Positions 22,372 through 30,697 of a stretch of 40,979 bases of DNA are shown piece after piece; within the stretch, counting starts at the first letter, position 1, and the number at the start of each line of letters is the position of its first letter. The notes under the pieces were generated by a model. The model was given only the letters and a program-made list of their open reading frames with translations. It searched no databases and was not told the DNA's origin. Source of the DNA: CAYNSB01 sp964399625 (GTDB taxonomy: Bacteria > Planctomycetota > Phycisphaerae > Phycisphaerales > UBA1924). Where the stretch lies: the NCBI GenBank assembly GCA_964399625.1, contig CAYNSB010000035.1, forward strand, positions 1 to 40,979, in the 5' to 3' direction. Position numbers and translations under genes: made by a program.

Positions 22372-23981
22372 GGGGCCGCCTCCCGCACCGTCACGACCAC
22401 CACGCCCTCGCCCTTCTTGGGCTCAAAGCCGCTCGGGTACTCGTTGAGTTTGGGCGAGCTCGACTCGTGGAAGGCGACGGAGAACCCGCCGTCGTCCTTG
22501 CGGATGAGGAGCTTGACGCGTTTGCCGATGAGGGCCGGCTCGATCTGGCTCGCGGCGCAAATCGTCTCGACCTTGGAGTAGGCGTCGGCCTCGCTCCAAT
22601 TGAGGATGGTGTACTTCTGCATCGTCGCGCCGGTCCCGAAGTCGCGGAGCTCCAGGGCCTGCGGGCCCAGGTGCAGTCGCCACATGCCCACGCGCTCCCA
22701 GGTGCCCCAGAGGGGCTTGTCCTTGGGGGCGGTCTCCGGGCGCGAGAGGCGCCGCCCGCGCCAGATCTCCTTGTTGTCCTTGTTCCGATCGAGGTACATC
22801 TGGATCGAGAGGCGATCGTCCTTGATCGTGTAGGCGAAGTGGGCCCGCTCGCCCAGGTGCTTGGCGAAGGAATCGGGTCCGGGCATGTCGGTGCTCTCGA
22901 TGGTGCAGACCAGTTCCTTGCCGTCGTCGCTGTCGATCTTGAAGACGATGTGGAGCATGGGCCCGCCGGGCTGCTCCTGGACCTCGAAGCGGGCGTGGGT
23001 CGCGTCGAAGGTGATCTGGAAGTGCTGGGCCGGGTCTCCGTCGCGGCGCATGTCCGTCATCTCGTAGTTGGATGTCTCCTTGGTGGGGCGGGGCATCGCG
23101 CCCGTGCCGCCGGCGGCGAGCACCATCGCGGGCAGCGCGGACGATCCGCCGCTGGAGAGCGGGCTCATGGCGAAGGCGAGGTAGCCCGCGCCGACGACGA
23201 GCCCCGTTGCGGCGACGGCGACGATCGCGCCCGTGGCGCCCGAGAGCACGCCGCCGGCCGCGATCGCCTTGCCCGAGAGCGCGGCCTCGGCGAGCGCGAC
23301 CTTGCCCAGGGTTCCGGCGAGCGTGGCGCTGGGGGCCTGCGTCGCGACGCCAACGCCGATCGCGGACCCGAGCGCGCCCGCGCCGGCGAGCGCCAGTCCC
23401 GAGGCGCGCAGGCCCGCGCCCAGTGCGTCGAGGGCGCGCTCGATGCGGCGCGACATCGTGCCGGCGGAGACGCCCGCCTCCTTTGCGAGGTCCTTCTGCG
23501 AGCGGCCCGCGAGGAAGTGCCCCACGATCGCGTCGCGTTCGTCCTCGCTCAGGCGGGCCAGGGCCGCGTCCAGGTGGGGCTCGATCTCGCGCCAGGTCCG
23601 CTCGTCCTCGCTGGGGGCGGCGTCGATCCGTCCGGCGTCGGCCTCGGCGCGGGCCCGCGAGCCGCGGGCGCGGAGCAGGTCCGTCGCGGTGCCCAGGGCG
23701 CACGCGTGCAGCCAGGCCGCCGCGTTTCCGCGGATGCGCCCGGCGTTCTTGGCGAGCTTGAGGAACGTTTCCTGCGCGGCGTCTTCGGCGTCGGCGGCGC
23801 TGCGCAGCACGCGCGCGCACGTGCCCAGCACCATGCTCTGGTAGCGTGCGATGAGCGCCTCGAACGCGCGGGGATCGCCCGTGCGGGCGTAGCGCGAGAG
23901 GGCCGAGGCGTCGTCCGGGAACTGGGCGAGGGCCCGGGCCAGGCGACGCGTGTCGATCGTTCCGGTGGAGAGCGTGCTCAC
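22368..23981 (-). CDS. ECF-type sigma factor with membrane-anchored C-terminal extension
   Basis: The 537-residue product has an ECF sigma core in its first 190 residues. Region 2 runs at about 35-105 (RAFEALIARYQSMVLGTCAR, then AEDAAQETFLKLAKNAGRIR). Region 4 runs at about 130-190 (RLSEDERDAIVGHFLAGRSQ, then KDLAKEAGVSAGTMSRRIER). An Ala/Gly-rich stretch leads to a probable transmembrane helix at about 250-272 (GAIVAVAATGLVVGAGYLAF). The remaining 265 residues are a soluble domain rich in beta strands (HFQITFDATHARFEVQEQPG, LSIQMYLDRNKDNKEIWRGR) that would lie outside the membrane. Ordinary ECF factors are about 190 residues. The layout suggests a one-protein sensor and sigma factor. It is coupled to the prepilin-like gene downstream. 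Confidence 0.8.
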   Translation of the reverse strand: MSTLSTGTIDTRRLARALAQFPDDASALSRYARTGDPRAFEALIARYQSMVLGTCARVLRSAADAEDAAQETFLKLAKNAGRIRGNAAAWLHACALGTATDLLRARGSRARAEADAGRIDAAPSEDERTWREIEPHLDAALARLSEDERDAIVGHFLAGRSQKDLAKEAGVSAGTMSRRIERALDALGAGLRASGLALAGAGALGSAIGVGVATQAPSATLAGTLGKVALAEAALSGKAIAAGGVLSGATGAIVAVAATGLVVGAGYLAFAMSPLSSGGSSALPAMVLAAGGTGAMPRPTKETSNYEMTDMRRDGDPAQHFQITFDATHARFEVQEQPGGPMLHIVFKIDSDDGKELVCTIESTDMPGPDSFAKHLGERAHFAYTIKDDRLSIQMYLDRNKDNKEIWRGRRLSRPETAPKDKPLWGTWERVGMWRLHLGPQALELRDFGTGATMQKYTILNWSEADAYSKVETICAASQIEPALIGKRVKLLIRKDDGGFSVAFHESSSPKLNEYPSGFEPKKGEGVVVVTVREAAP

Positions 23982-24087
23982 GATGGGGCTCCTTCGTGAG
24001 ATGGTCGGAGCGGATCGCCCGGGGTTGCGCGCCGGATCGAGGATTTCCTTGGTCGCGACGCGCGGCCCCCGCGTGGGCGCGCGAGCC

Positions 24088-25227
24088 TCAGCGCGGGGCG
24101 GGCGGCTCCACGCCGGCGAGCGCTTCGATCGCGCCGGCGAGCGCGCGAACGCTCGCGCCGTAGCGGTCCGCGTCCAGCGTGTCGATGGTGTCCTTGGGGG
24201 AGTGGTAATTCGGGTTTCGGAAGTTGGCGGTGTCCGTGAGCATGAGGGCCGGGAAGCCCGCGAGCAGGAACGGCGCGTGATCGGAGCGCATCAGGTCCGG
24301 CACGGGGACGGGCGCGATGTCGAAGCGGAAGGTCTTGGCCTGGGCGCAGGAGGCGTTCATCGCGGATTCGAGGCGTTGCGCGAGGCCGGTGTGCGCGGCG
24401 GTCGTCGCGAGCACGATCGAGTCGCCCACGGTGGGCGGGGTGAACACGCCCTCGATCGCGGGCACGGGGGATTTCTGGCAGCCCTCCTGCACGCAGTAGA
24501 ACCCGATCATCTCCAGGGAGATCATGGCGATGAGCGTGCGGCGCTTCGTGCGCGAAGCTCCGTCGGCGCGGGCCTCCTCGGGCGTGGCGAGTTCCTTGCG
24601 GTGCTCGCGCAGATACTGGCCCGAGCCCTTGAGCCCGAGCTCCTCGAGGTTGAAGAACACGAGTCGCACCGAGCGCGACAGCGGGCGGTCCTTGAGCACG
24701 CGGGCCAGCTCCAGCAGCGCCGCGACGCCCGAGGCGTTGTCGTCGGCGCCGGGCGAGTTTGCGACGGCATCGAAGTGCGCGCCCACGAGCAGCACCTCGT
24801 CGGGCGTGGAGCGGCCGGGGATCTCGATCGCGATGTTGTGCCACGTGCGCGAGGCGAGCTCGGGCGTGCTTTCGGGGAGCTTCATGGGGCGGACCTTGGC
24901 GCCCTTGGCCTTGGCTTCCTCGGCGAGGCGCGCGTCGGACTCGCGCTGGCGGTCGAGGTTCCACGCGAGCGCCTCGAGGCGGGGCTCGTACCCCAGGTCC
25001 TTCAGGCGGGCGGTGATCAGTTCCTCCGTCGCGATGAGCCCGCGCTGGTGCTCAAGGTCGCCCAGCGGCGATCGCTTCGTGGGCAGGGAGCGGATCGTCT
25101 CCATGAGGCGCGGCACGTGCACCATCGCGGCGGCGCGAGGGTCGTCGTCGATGCGGGCGAGCACCATCGCGCACGCGAGAGCGGTGATCAACATGCGGGA
25201 GGGTACGCGGACGCGAGGCCGCGCCAC
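24088..25227 (-). CDS. M28 family metallopeptidase, exported
   Basis: The 379-residue product is a zinc aminopeptidase-like protein. Metal ligands fit the M28 pattern: H151 and D153 in VGAHFDAVANSPG, D162/D163 in GADDNASGVAALLELARVL, the catalytic/ligand Glu pair in FFNLEELGLKGSG, and a final His in RSDHAPFLLAGFP. A hydrophobic segment (MLITALACAMVLA) near the N-terminus suggests export. Start is uncertain: GTG 25227 lies 13 bases after the ROK stop but its GGGGAG is too close, while ATG 25194 would give a shorter signal sequence without a ribosome site. The substrate is unknown; M28 enzymes act on N-terminal residues of peptides. It lies in a minus-strand run with the ROK kinase gene. Confidence 0.85.
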   Translation of the reverse strand: MARPRVRVPSRMLITALACAMVLARIDDDPRAAAMVHVPRLMETIRSLPTKRSPLGDLEHQRGLIATEELITARLKDLGYEPRLEALAWNLDRQRESDARLAEEAKAKGAKVRPMKLPESTPELASRTWHNIAIEIPGRSTPDEVLLVGAHFDAVANSPGADDNASGVAALLELARVLKDRPLSRSVRLVFFNLEELGLKGSGQYLREHRKELATPEEARADGASRTKRRTLIAMISLEMIGFYCVQEGCQKSPVPAIEGVFTPPTVGDSIVLATTAAHTGLAQRLESAMNASCAQAKTFRFDIAPVPVPDLMRSDHAPFLLAGFPALMLTDTANFRNPNYHSPKDTIDTLDADRYGASVRALAGAIEALAGVEPPAPR

Positions 25228-25240
25228 GCTCCCCGCGGGC

Positions 25241-26206
25241 TCAGCTCATGCGATCGAAGGCGATCAGGGCCGCGCCCACCGCGCCCGCATCGTCGAGGAG
25301 CTTGGTGCCCACGACCTTCACGCTCTTGGCCTTCTCGGGGAAGGCGAACTGTCGGGCGGTCTTCTTGACGCGATCGACGAGCGGGTCGCCGATCGCCTCG
25401 GTGAGCCCGCCGCCCAGCACGACGCGCCCGATCGCCAGGAGCGTGACGCAGTTGGCGACGGCGATGCCGATCATGTCCGCGGCGTTGTCCACGACCTCGA
25501 CGGTGAGCGGGTCGCCCTTCTCGTAGGCCTTGGCGATGACGCTGCTCTTGATCTGCGAGAGGTCGTTGTCCACGAGCGAGGGGATGATGGACTTGCGGTT
25601 GGAGCGGATGAGGCGGGCGAGTCGGTCGGCGATGGCGGTGCGCGACGTGTTGTTCTCGAGGGAGCGCGAGCCGGGCGGGTTGCCCGGGAAGAGGATCGTG
25701 TGCCCGATCTCGCCGGCGGTGAGGAACGAGCCGTAGTAGAGGCGGCCGTTGAGGATGAGCCCGCCGCCGATGCCCGTGCCGATCCAGATGCCCAGGAGGT
25801 CCTGCGCGTTCTCGCCGGCGCCCAGGCGGTTCTCGCCGTAGACGGCGACGTTCACGTCGTTGTCGACGTAGGTCGTCAGCCCGGTGCGCTTCTTGAGCAG
25901 GTCGGCGAGGTTGACGTCGGTCCAGCGGAGGTTGACCGCCTCGAGCACGACGCCCGAGCGCGGGTCGATCGCCCCGGGCGCCCCGATGCCTATCGCGCCC
26001 AGCTCGGAGACCTTCAGCTTCGCCTCGGACGCGGCCTCTTCGATGGCGTCGGCGATGCGTTGGATGATGGAATCGCGCCCTTCGTCGGGCTTGGTCTTGC
26101 GCTTGGCGCGGGCCAGGACCTTGTAGTCGCGATCGACGATCGCGATCTGCATGTTCGTGCCGCCGAGATCGACGCCCGCGACCGGTCTTTTGTCTGGTGG
26201 TGGCAT
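25241..26206 (-). CDS. ROK family sugar kinase, probable glucokinase, lacking the zinc-binding cysteines
   Basis: The 321-residue product has the ATP-binding GVDLGGTNMQIAIVD (11-25), GIGAPGAIDPRSGVV, YVDNDVNVAVYGE with catalytic Asp, and the second phosphate motif GTGIGGGL (143-150). GEIGHTILFPG (165-175) keeps the metal-site His. The following CxCGxxGCxE zinc motif typical of ROK proteins is absent: the aligned segment is GNPPGSRSLENNTSRTA with no Cys. ROK kinases phosphorylate hexoses or amino sugars; which sugar is not determined. No N-terminal winged helix is present, so it is an enzyme, not a ROK repressor. It lies 13 bases before the M28 gene and 126 bases after ispE. Confidence 0.85.
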   Translation of the reverse strand: MPPPDKRPVAGVDLGGTNMQIAIVDRDYKVLARAKRKTKPDEGRDSIIQRIADAIEEAASEAKLKVSELGAIGIGAPGAIDPRSGVVLEAVNLRWTDVNLADLLKKRTGLTTYVDNDVNVAVYGENRLGAGENAQDLLGIWIGTGIGGGLILNGRLYYGSFLTAGEIGHTILFPGNPPGSRSLENNTSRTAIADRLARLIRSNRKSIIPSLVDNDLSQIKSSVIAKAYEKGDPLTVEVVDNAADMIGIAVANCVTLLAIGRVVLGGGLTEAIGDPLVDRVKKTARQFAFPEKAKSVKVVGTKLLDDAGAVGAALIAFDRMS

Positions 26207-26332
26207 GGTGGTTCGAGTGTATCGAGGGGTGGGTGGACCGCGCCCGGGCGCGGGCGGTGATGTTATCGACAGGTTTCGATGCCCGGTTCACGCCGGGGGC
26301 GACAGGACGAGCTCGTGATTCGGGCGGGGCGT

Positions 26333-27250
26333 TTAGACCAGCGCGCTGGCGATCGCGAGGAAGCCACCGGCCGAGAGCGTGCCGGCCAGCGACTTGGCGT
26401 CGCTCGGGTCCCTGGCGATGATGAAGAGCGTGCTGCCGCTGCCGCTCATGTGCACGGGCCGGCCCGAGCGACGGGCGATGTCGTCCATCAGCGGGCGCAG
26501 GCGCGCTTCCACGCGGCACGCGGGGGCGGTCAGGTCGTTGAACAGCGCGGCGTCCATGCGCACGTGCCCGCGGACCAGCTCGCGCACGTGGGCCTCGCGG
26601 AGGGGCGCGGGCTCGGAGTCGAACGCCTTGTACACCGCGGGCGTGGGGCACCCGAAGGGCGGAAAGACGAGCACCACATCGCCGCGGGCGCGCCCCTTGC
26701 GCTCTAGGCAATCGCCAAAGCCCGTGACGATCGCGGGGCGTGGTGCGTCGCCCGAGGGGCCGTGGGGCGACACGCTCGCGTCGTCGTCGATGAAGAACGC
26801 GACATCGGAGCCGAGGCTCGCCGAGAGGCGTTGCAACTGGTCGATCGCGATGCCCAGCCCGAAGAGCTCGTTGAGGGCGAGCATGGCGGTGGCGGCGTCG
26901 CTCGATCCGCCCCCGAGCCCTCCGCCCACGGGGATCGACTTCACGACCGCGATCGCGACGGGGAGGCGCTTGCCGGTGTGGCGTTCGAGGAGCTGGTGCG
27001 CACGGACGACCAGGTCCTTCTCCAGGGGCCAGTCGAAGGGCGAGGCGCGGGGCGCGGTGACCGCCCAGGCGCGCATGAAACGCGATTCCTGGTCGGGCGG
27101 CAGGGGGGCGACGTCCACGCGATCGTGGAGGTCGATCGCGTGCATCCACGAGGCGATCGCGTGCCAGCCGGGCTTCCGCGCTGTGGGCGGCTCGGGCGGG
27201 GCGACCGAGAGGGCGAGGTTCAGCTTGGCGTGCGCGCGACGGGAGAGCAT
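26333..27250 (-). CDS. ispE: 4-diphosphocytidyl-2-C-methyl-D-erythritol kinase
   Basis: The 305-residue GHMP kinase phosphorylates the 2-hydroxyl of CDP-methylerythritol in the non-mevalonate isoprenoid pathway. The N-terminus RRAHAKLNLALSV carries the substrate-binding Lys and Asn. The ATP-binding glycine loop is IPVGGGLGGGSSDAATAMLA (106-125). SLGSDVAFFI supplies the catalytic Asp. HMSGSGSTLFIIA is the third GHMP motif. VYKAFDS and NDLTAPA are ispE-type segments. It starts four bases after leuS ends, so it is likely cotranscribed with leuS. Length is normal for the family (about 280-310). Confidence 0.93.
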   Translation of the reverse strand: MLSRRAHAKLNLALSVAPPEPPTARKPGWHAIASWMHAIDLHDRVDVAPLPPDQESRFMRAWAVTAPRASPFDWPLEKDLVVRAHQLLERHTGKRLPVAIAVVKSIPVGGGLGGGSSDAATAMLALNELFGLGIAIDQLQRLSASLGSDVAFFIDDDASVSPHGPSGDAPRPAIVTGFGDCLERKGRARGDVVLVFPPFGCPTPAVYKAFDSEPAPLREAHVRELVRGHVRMDAALFNDLTAPACRVEARLRPLMDDIARRSGRPVHMSGSGSTLFIIARDPSDAKSLAGTLSAGGFLAIASALV

Positions 27251-27254
27251 GCGT

Positions 27255-30200
27255 TCATCCCGTCACGATGTTCACCATCTTGCCCGGCACGACGATGATC
27301 TTTTTCACGCCCTTGCCGGCGATCCACTCCTGGACCTTGGGCTCGGCCATGGCGGCGGCCTCGATCGACTTGGCGTCGGCGTTGGCGGGGACGGTGACTC
27401 GTCCGCGCACCTTGCCGCCGATCTGCACGGGAATCTCGACCTGATCGTCCACCAGCATCGCCGGATCGACGCTGGGCCAGGGCGCGCGCAGGAGCGGGTC
27501 CGTTCGGCCCAGGCGCTCCCACAGGTCCTGGGCGATGTGCGGGCAGAAGGGCGCGAGCACGAGCGTGAACCGCTCGATCTGCGCGCGGGAGAGCGGGCCG
27601 GCGCCCGCGGTATTCACGAAGGTCATCATCCCCGCGATCGCGGTGTTGAACGAGAGTCGCTCGATGTCCTCCCCCACCTTCTGCGTGAGGCGGTGCAGCT
27701 CGCGCTCCAGTCGCACCTCGCCCGCCCCATCGCCCACGCGCAGGTCGCCGGTCTCCTCGTTCACCATGAGGCGCCAGGCGCGCTGCAGGAATCGGAAGCA
27801 GCCCGTGATGTCGCGCGGGTTCCAGGGCTTGCTCGCTTCCAGCGGGCCCATGTACATCTCGTACAGGCGGAACGTGTCCGCCCCGTACTCGGCGATCACG
27901 TCGTCGGGGTTGATGACGTTCTTGAGGCTCTTGCTCATCTTCGCGATGACGGGCGTGACGGGCTGGCCCGTGGCGCGCTCGACGTGCGAGACCTTGCCCG
28001 ACGCGTCCGTGCGCTCCTCGACCTGGTCGTTGGGCACGAGGGTGCGATCGGGCCGCTGGTAGGAGTAGGCCGTGATGAGCCCCTGGTGGAAGAGCTTGGC
28101 GAAGGGCTCCTTGGTCGAGACGTGCCCCAGGTCGTAGAGGACCTTGTGCCAGAAGCGTGCGTAGAGCAGGTGGAGCACGGCGTGCTCGGCGCCGCCGATG
28201 TAGAGGTCCACGCCGGGCACGCCGCCGCCCGAGCCGGTCATCCAGTACGACTCGGCGTGCTCGCCCACGAAGCGCGCGGCGTTCTTGGGGTCGCAGTAGC
28301 GAAGGTAGTACCAGCAGGAGCCGGCCCAGCCGGGCATCGTGTTGGTCTCGCGCGTGACGCGGGCGCTGGCGGGCAGCCCGGGCACGCGGGCCTCGCCGGC
28401 GGTGGTGCGCACCCACGACGTGGCCTTGGCGAGCAGAGGCATGGGCTCCTCGCTCTCGATGGGCTGGTAGTCGGCGAGCTCGGGCAGGCGGACGGGCAGA
28501 GCGTCCTCGCCCACGGCGTGGTGCTCGCCCTGCTCATCAAAGACGATGGGGAAGGGCTCGCCCCAGTAGCGCTGGCGGGAGAAGAGCCAGTCGCGCAGGC
28601 GGTAGTTCGTGCGGGCGCGCCCGAGCCCCGACTTCTCGAGCCAGGCAACGATGGCGCGCTTGGCCTCGTCCACGCCCAGCCCGTCCAGGTAGACCTCGTC
28701 GTTGCGCGAGTTGGCGGCAAAGCCGGGGCCCGTGAACGCGGCATCGCTCTTGTCGTGGAAGCTGGCGGCGCGGACGCGCTGCGTGAGGTCGTCGAGCGTG
28801 CGGATGCCCATCTCCTCGATGGTGTCGATCCACTCCGTGCGCGTCAGCCCGCGCTTGTTGAGCTCGCCCTGGGGAACGCCGCGGTCGCTGGCGGCGTCGA
28901 TGGAGACGGTGCTCGCCTCGTCGGCGCGCCGGCGGGTGGCGATGATGCGCAGGGCCTCGTCGAAGCGGTCGCGCGCGAGGTTGTTGCTCGTGACGTACCC
29001 GATGAGGTCGGCGAGGGCGCCGAGCCAGCGCGCCTCGGCGCGCAGCTCGGGCGGGGCGTGCTGCGCGAAGTGCACCATCGCCTGGATGGGGCGCGGGTAC
29101 ACCACGTCGCGGATGGGCAGCCCGAAGGCGCGCGCGAACTCGAAGTCGCGCTCGTCGTGCGCGGGCACGGCCATGATCGCCCCGTGCCCGTAGCCCATGA
29201 GCACGTAGTCCGCGATCCAGATGGGGATGCTCTCGCCCGTGGCGGGGTTGGTGGCGTGGAGCCCGGAGAACACGCCGGTCTTCTGCTTGGTGTCCGCCTG
29301 GCGGTCCACGTCGCTGCGGTTGCGAGCGGCCGAGACGTAGCGCCCGATGGCGGAGAGGTCCGTGCCCGGCGGGGCGAGGTCCGGCCCTTCGAGGATCTGG
29401 CTGACGAGCGGGTGCTCCGGGGCGATGACCATGTACGTGGCGCCGAAGATCGTGTCGGGGCGCGTGGTGTAGATGCGCAGCGAGTCGCCCTCGTCCTCGG
29501 GGCCGAACGAGACGGGGAAGTCGATCTCGGCGCCCTCGCTCTTGCCGATCCACTCGCTCTGCATGGTCTTGGTGGAGGCGGGCCAGTCCACGGCGTCCAG
29601 GTCTGCGAGCAGGCGGTGGGCGTAGGCGGTGATGCGGAACATCCACTGGCGGAGCGGCTTGCGGTAGACGGGGAAGGACCCGCGCTCGCTCTTGCCGTCG
29701 ATGACCTCCTCGTTGGCCAAAGCGGTGCCGAGCTTGGGGCACCAGTTCACGGTCTGCTCGCCCAGGTACGCGAGGCGCTGCCCGTCGATGACGGCGCGGC
29801 GCTCGGGCTGCGAGAGCTCGTGCCACATGCGCACGCCCACGGGCGCGCCGGTGATCATCGCGGGGCGCTCCTCGATGGCGACGATCTCGCCGAAGGTGTC
29901 CACGCCGTAGACGCCGCGCTCGAGACCCTCGATGAGCTCACCGATCGGGCGGGCGCGTCCTTCCTTCGTGTCCGCGTCGGGCTCGTTCCGGGCGCCGGTG
30001 CGGTCGTACCAGCTGTTGTAGATCTGCAGGAAGATCCACTGCGTCCACTTGTAATAGTCCGGGTCGATGGTGGCGAACTCGCGCGACCAGTCGTAGGAGA
30101 ACCCGAAGCGCTGCAGCTGCGCACGGAAGGTGTCGATCGCCTTGCGCGTGGTGATCGCGGGGTGGACGCCGGTCTGGATGGCGTACTGCTCGGCGGGCAG

Positions 30201-30524
30201 CCCGAAGGCGTCCCACCCCATGGGGTGCAGGACGTTGAAGCCCTTCATCCGCTTGTACCGGCAGATGATGTCCGTCGCGGTGTAGCCCTCCGGGTGGCCC
30301 ACGTGCAGCCCCGCGCCCGACGGGTAAGGGAACATGTCCAGGCAGAAGAACTTGGGGCGAGCGGCGTCGAACCCGGGCTGGCCCGGGTTGGGCGTGACGA
30401 ACGCGCCGTCCTTGGACCACTGCGTCTGCCAGCGCGTCTCGATCGCGTTGGCCAGCGCGGCGGTGTAGCGGAACCTGGGCGTCGCGTCGCTCTGGTGGGG
30501 TTGGGATGGCGTGGGCTGGTTCAT
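27255..30524 (-). CDS. leuS: Leucyl-tRNA synthetase (long form)
   Basis: The class I synthetase has 1089 residues; E. coli LeuRS has 860. The HIGH motif appears as GLHVGHPEGYTATD (HVGH 74-77). LHPMGWDAFGLPAEQYAIQT follows. The editing domain includes TTRPDTIFGATYMVIAPEHP and YGHGAIMAVPAHDERDFEF. SCWYYLRYCDPKN is the catalytic core. KMSKS is at 862-866, against 619-623 in E. coli, so about 240 extra residues lie before it, much of them just after the editing motif (AQHAPPELRAEARWLGALAD and RRRADEASTVSIDAASDRGV). The C-terminal tRNA-binding tail ends VNIVTG. ATG 30524 was chosen because the longer frame crosses the terminator at 30541-30569. Expression is probably attenuated by the leader at 30600-30653. 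Confidence 0.95.
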   Translation of the reverse strand: MNQPTPSQPHQSDATPRFRYTAALANAIETRWQTQWSKDGAFVTPNPGQPGFDAARPKFFCLDMFPYPSGAGLHVGHPEGYTATDIICRYKRMKGFNVLHPMGWDAFGLPAEQYAIQTGVHPAITTRKAIDTFRAQLQRFGFSYDWSREFATIDPDYYKWTQWIFLQIYNSWYDRTGARNEPDADTKEGRARPIGELIEGLERGVYGVDTFGEIVAIEERPAMITGAPVGVRMWHELSQPERRAVIDGQRLAYLGEQTVNWCPKLGTALANEEVIDGKSERGSFPVYRKPLRQWMFRITAYAHRLLADLDAVDWPASTKTMQSEWIGKSEGAEIDFPVSFGPEDEGDSLRIYTTRPDTIFGATYMVIAPEHPLVSQILEGPDLAPPGTDLSAIGRYVSAARNRSDVDRQADTKQKTGVFSGLHATNPATGESIPIWIADYVLMGYGHGAIMAVPAHDERDFEFARAFGLPIRDVVYPRPIQAMVHFAQHAPPELRAEARWLGALADLIGYVTSNNLARDRFDEALRIIATRRRADEASTVSIDAASDRGVPQGELNKRGLTRTEWIDTIEEMGIRTLDDLTQRVRAASFHDKSDAAFTGPGFAANSRNDEVYLDGLGVDEAKRAIVAWLEKSGLGRARTNYRLRDWLFSRQRYWGEPFPIVFDEQGEHHAVGEDALPVRLPELADYQPIESEEPMPLLAKATSWVRTTAGEARVPGLPASARVTRETNTMPGWAGSCWYYLRYCDPKNAARFVGEHAESYWMTGSGGGVPGVDLYIGGAEHAVLHLLYARFWHKVLYDLGHVSTKEPFAKLFHQGLITAYSYQRPDRTLVPNDQVEERTDASGKVSHVERATGQPVTPVIAKMSKSLKNVINPDDVIAEYGADTFRLYEMYMGPLEASKPWNPRDITGCFRFLQRAWRLMVNEETGDLRVGDGAGEVRLERELHRLTQKVGEDIERLSFNTAIAGMMTFVNTAGAGPLSRAQIERFTLVLAPFCPHIAQDLWERLGRTDPLLRAPWPSVDPAMLVDDQVEIPVQIGGKVRGRVTVPANADAKSIEAAAMAEPKVQEWIAGKGVKKIIVVPGKMVNIVTG

Positions 30525-30540
30525 GCGAATGTCCAGTGCG

Positions 30541-30569
30541 GAAACGAAAAGGGCCCCGCGCGGGGGCCC
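30541..30569 (-). terminator. Intrinsic terminator placed in the leuS leader
   Basis: On the minus strand GGGCCCC (30569-30563), loop CGCGC and GGGGCCC (30557-30551) form seven GC pairs, followed by TTTTCGTTT. It ends 16 bases before the leuS ATG. Because a strong -10 element lies upstream of it (30659-30664), it sits within the leuS transcript as well as after folC. Confidence 0.8.
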
Positions 30570-30599
30570 AGGCAGGAGCGGAGCAAGACCCGGCACGCG

Positions 30600-30653
30600 T
30601 CAGGCGATGCGAGACGAGCCGGCAAGAAGCGAGCGAGGCACCTCGAACCTCAT
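30600..30653 (-). CDS. Putative leucine leader peptide (17 aa)
   Basis: MRFEVPRSLLAGSSRIA, then TGA. The two adjacent leucines are both CTT, a codon uncommon in this GC-rich window, where CTG and CTC dominate. The ATG begins exactly five bases after TATGAT (a 5/6 match to the -10 consensus), so the mRNA is predicted to be leaderless. The intrinsic terminator begins about 30 bases after the stop codon, and leuS follows. Ribosome stalling at CTT-CTT when charged Leu-tRNA is scarce would be the sensing step. A clear antiterminator pairing was not found by eye. Leader peptides with Leu runs are classic for leu biosynthetic operons; use for a leucyl-tRNA synthetase is inference here. Confidence 0.6.
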   Translation of the reverse strand: MRFEVPRSLLAGSSRIA

Positions 30654-30658
30654 GCCCC

Positions 30659-30664
30659 ATCATA
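30659..30664 (-). promoter_or_regulatory. -10 element of the leuS leader transcript
   Basis: TATGAT on the minus strand, five bases before the leader ATG. No good -35 is visible; TTCGCC lies 19 bases upstream. Confidence 0.55.
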
Positions 30665-30697
30665 CGGAACCGGGCGCGGCTCGGGCGAATGCCCCCT

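Noticed and set aside
30525..30697. T-box element before leuS
   Set aside because: No TGGNACCGCG T-box sequence or specifier stem; the leader is only about 130 bases.
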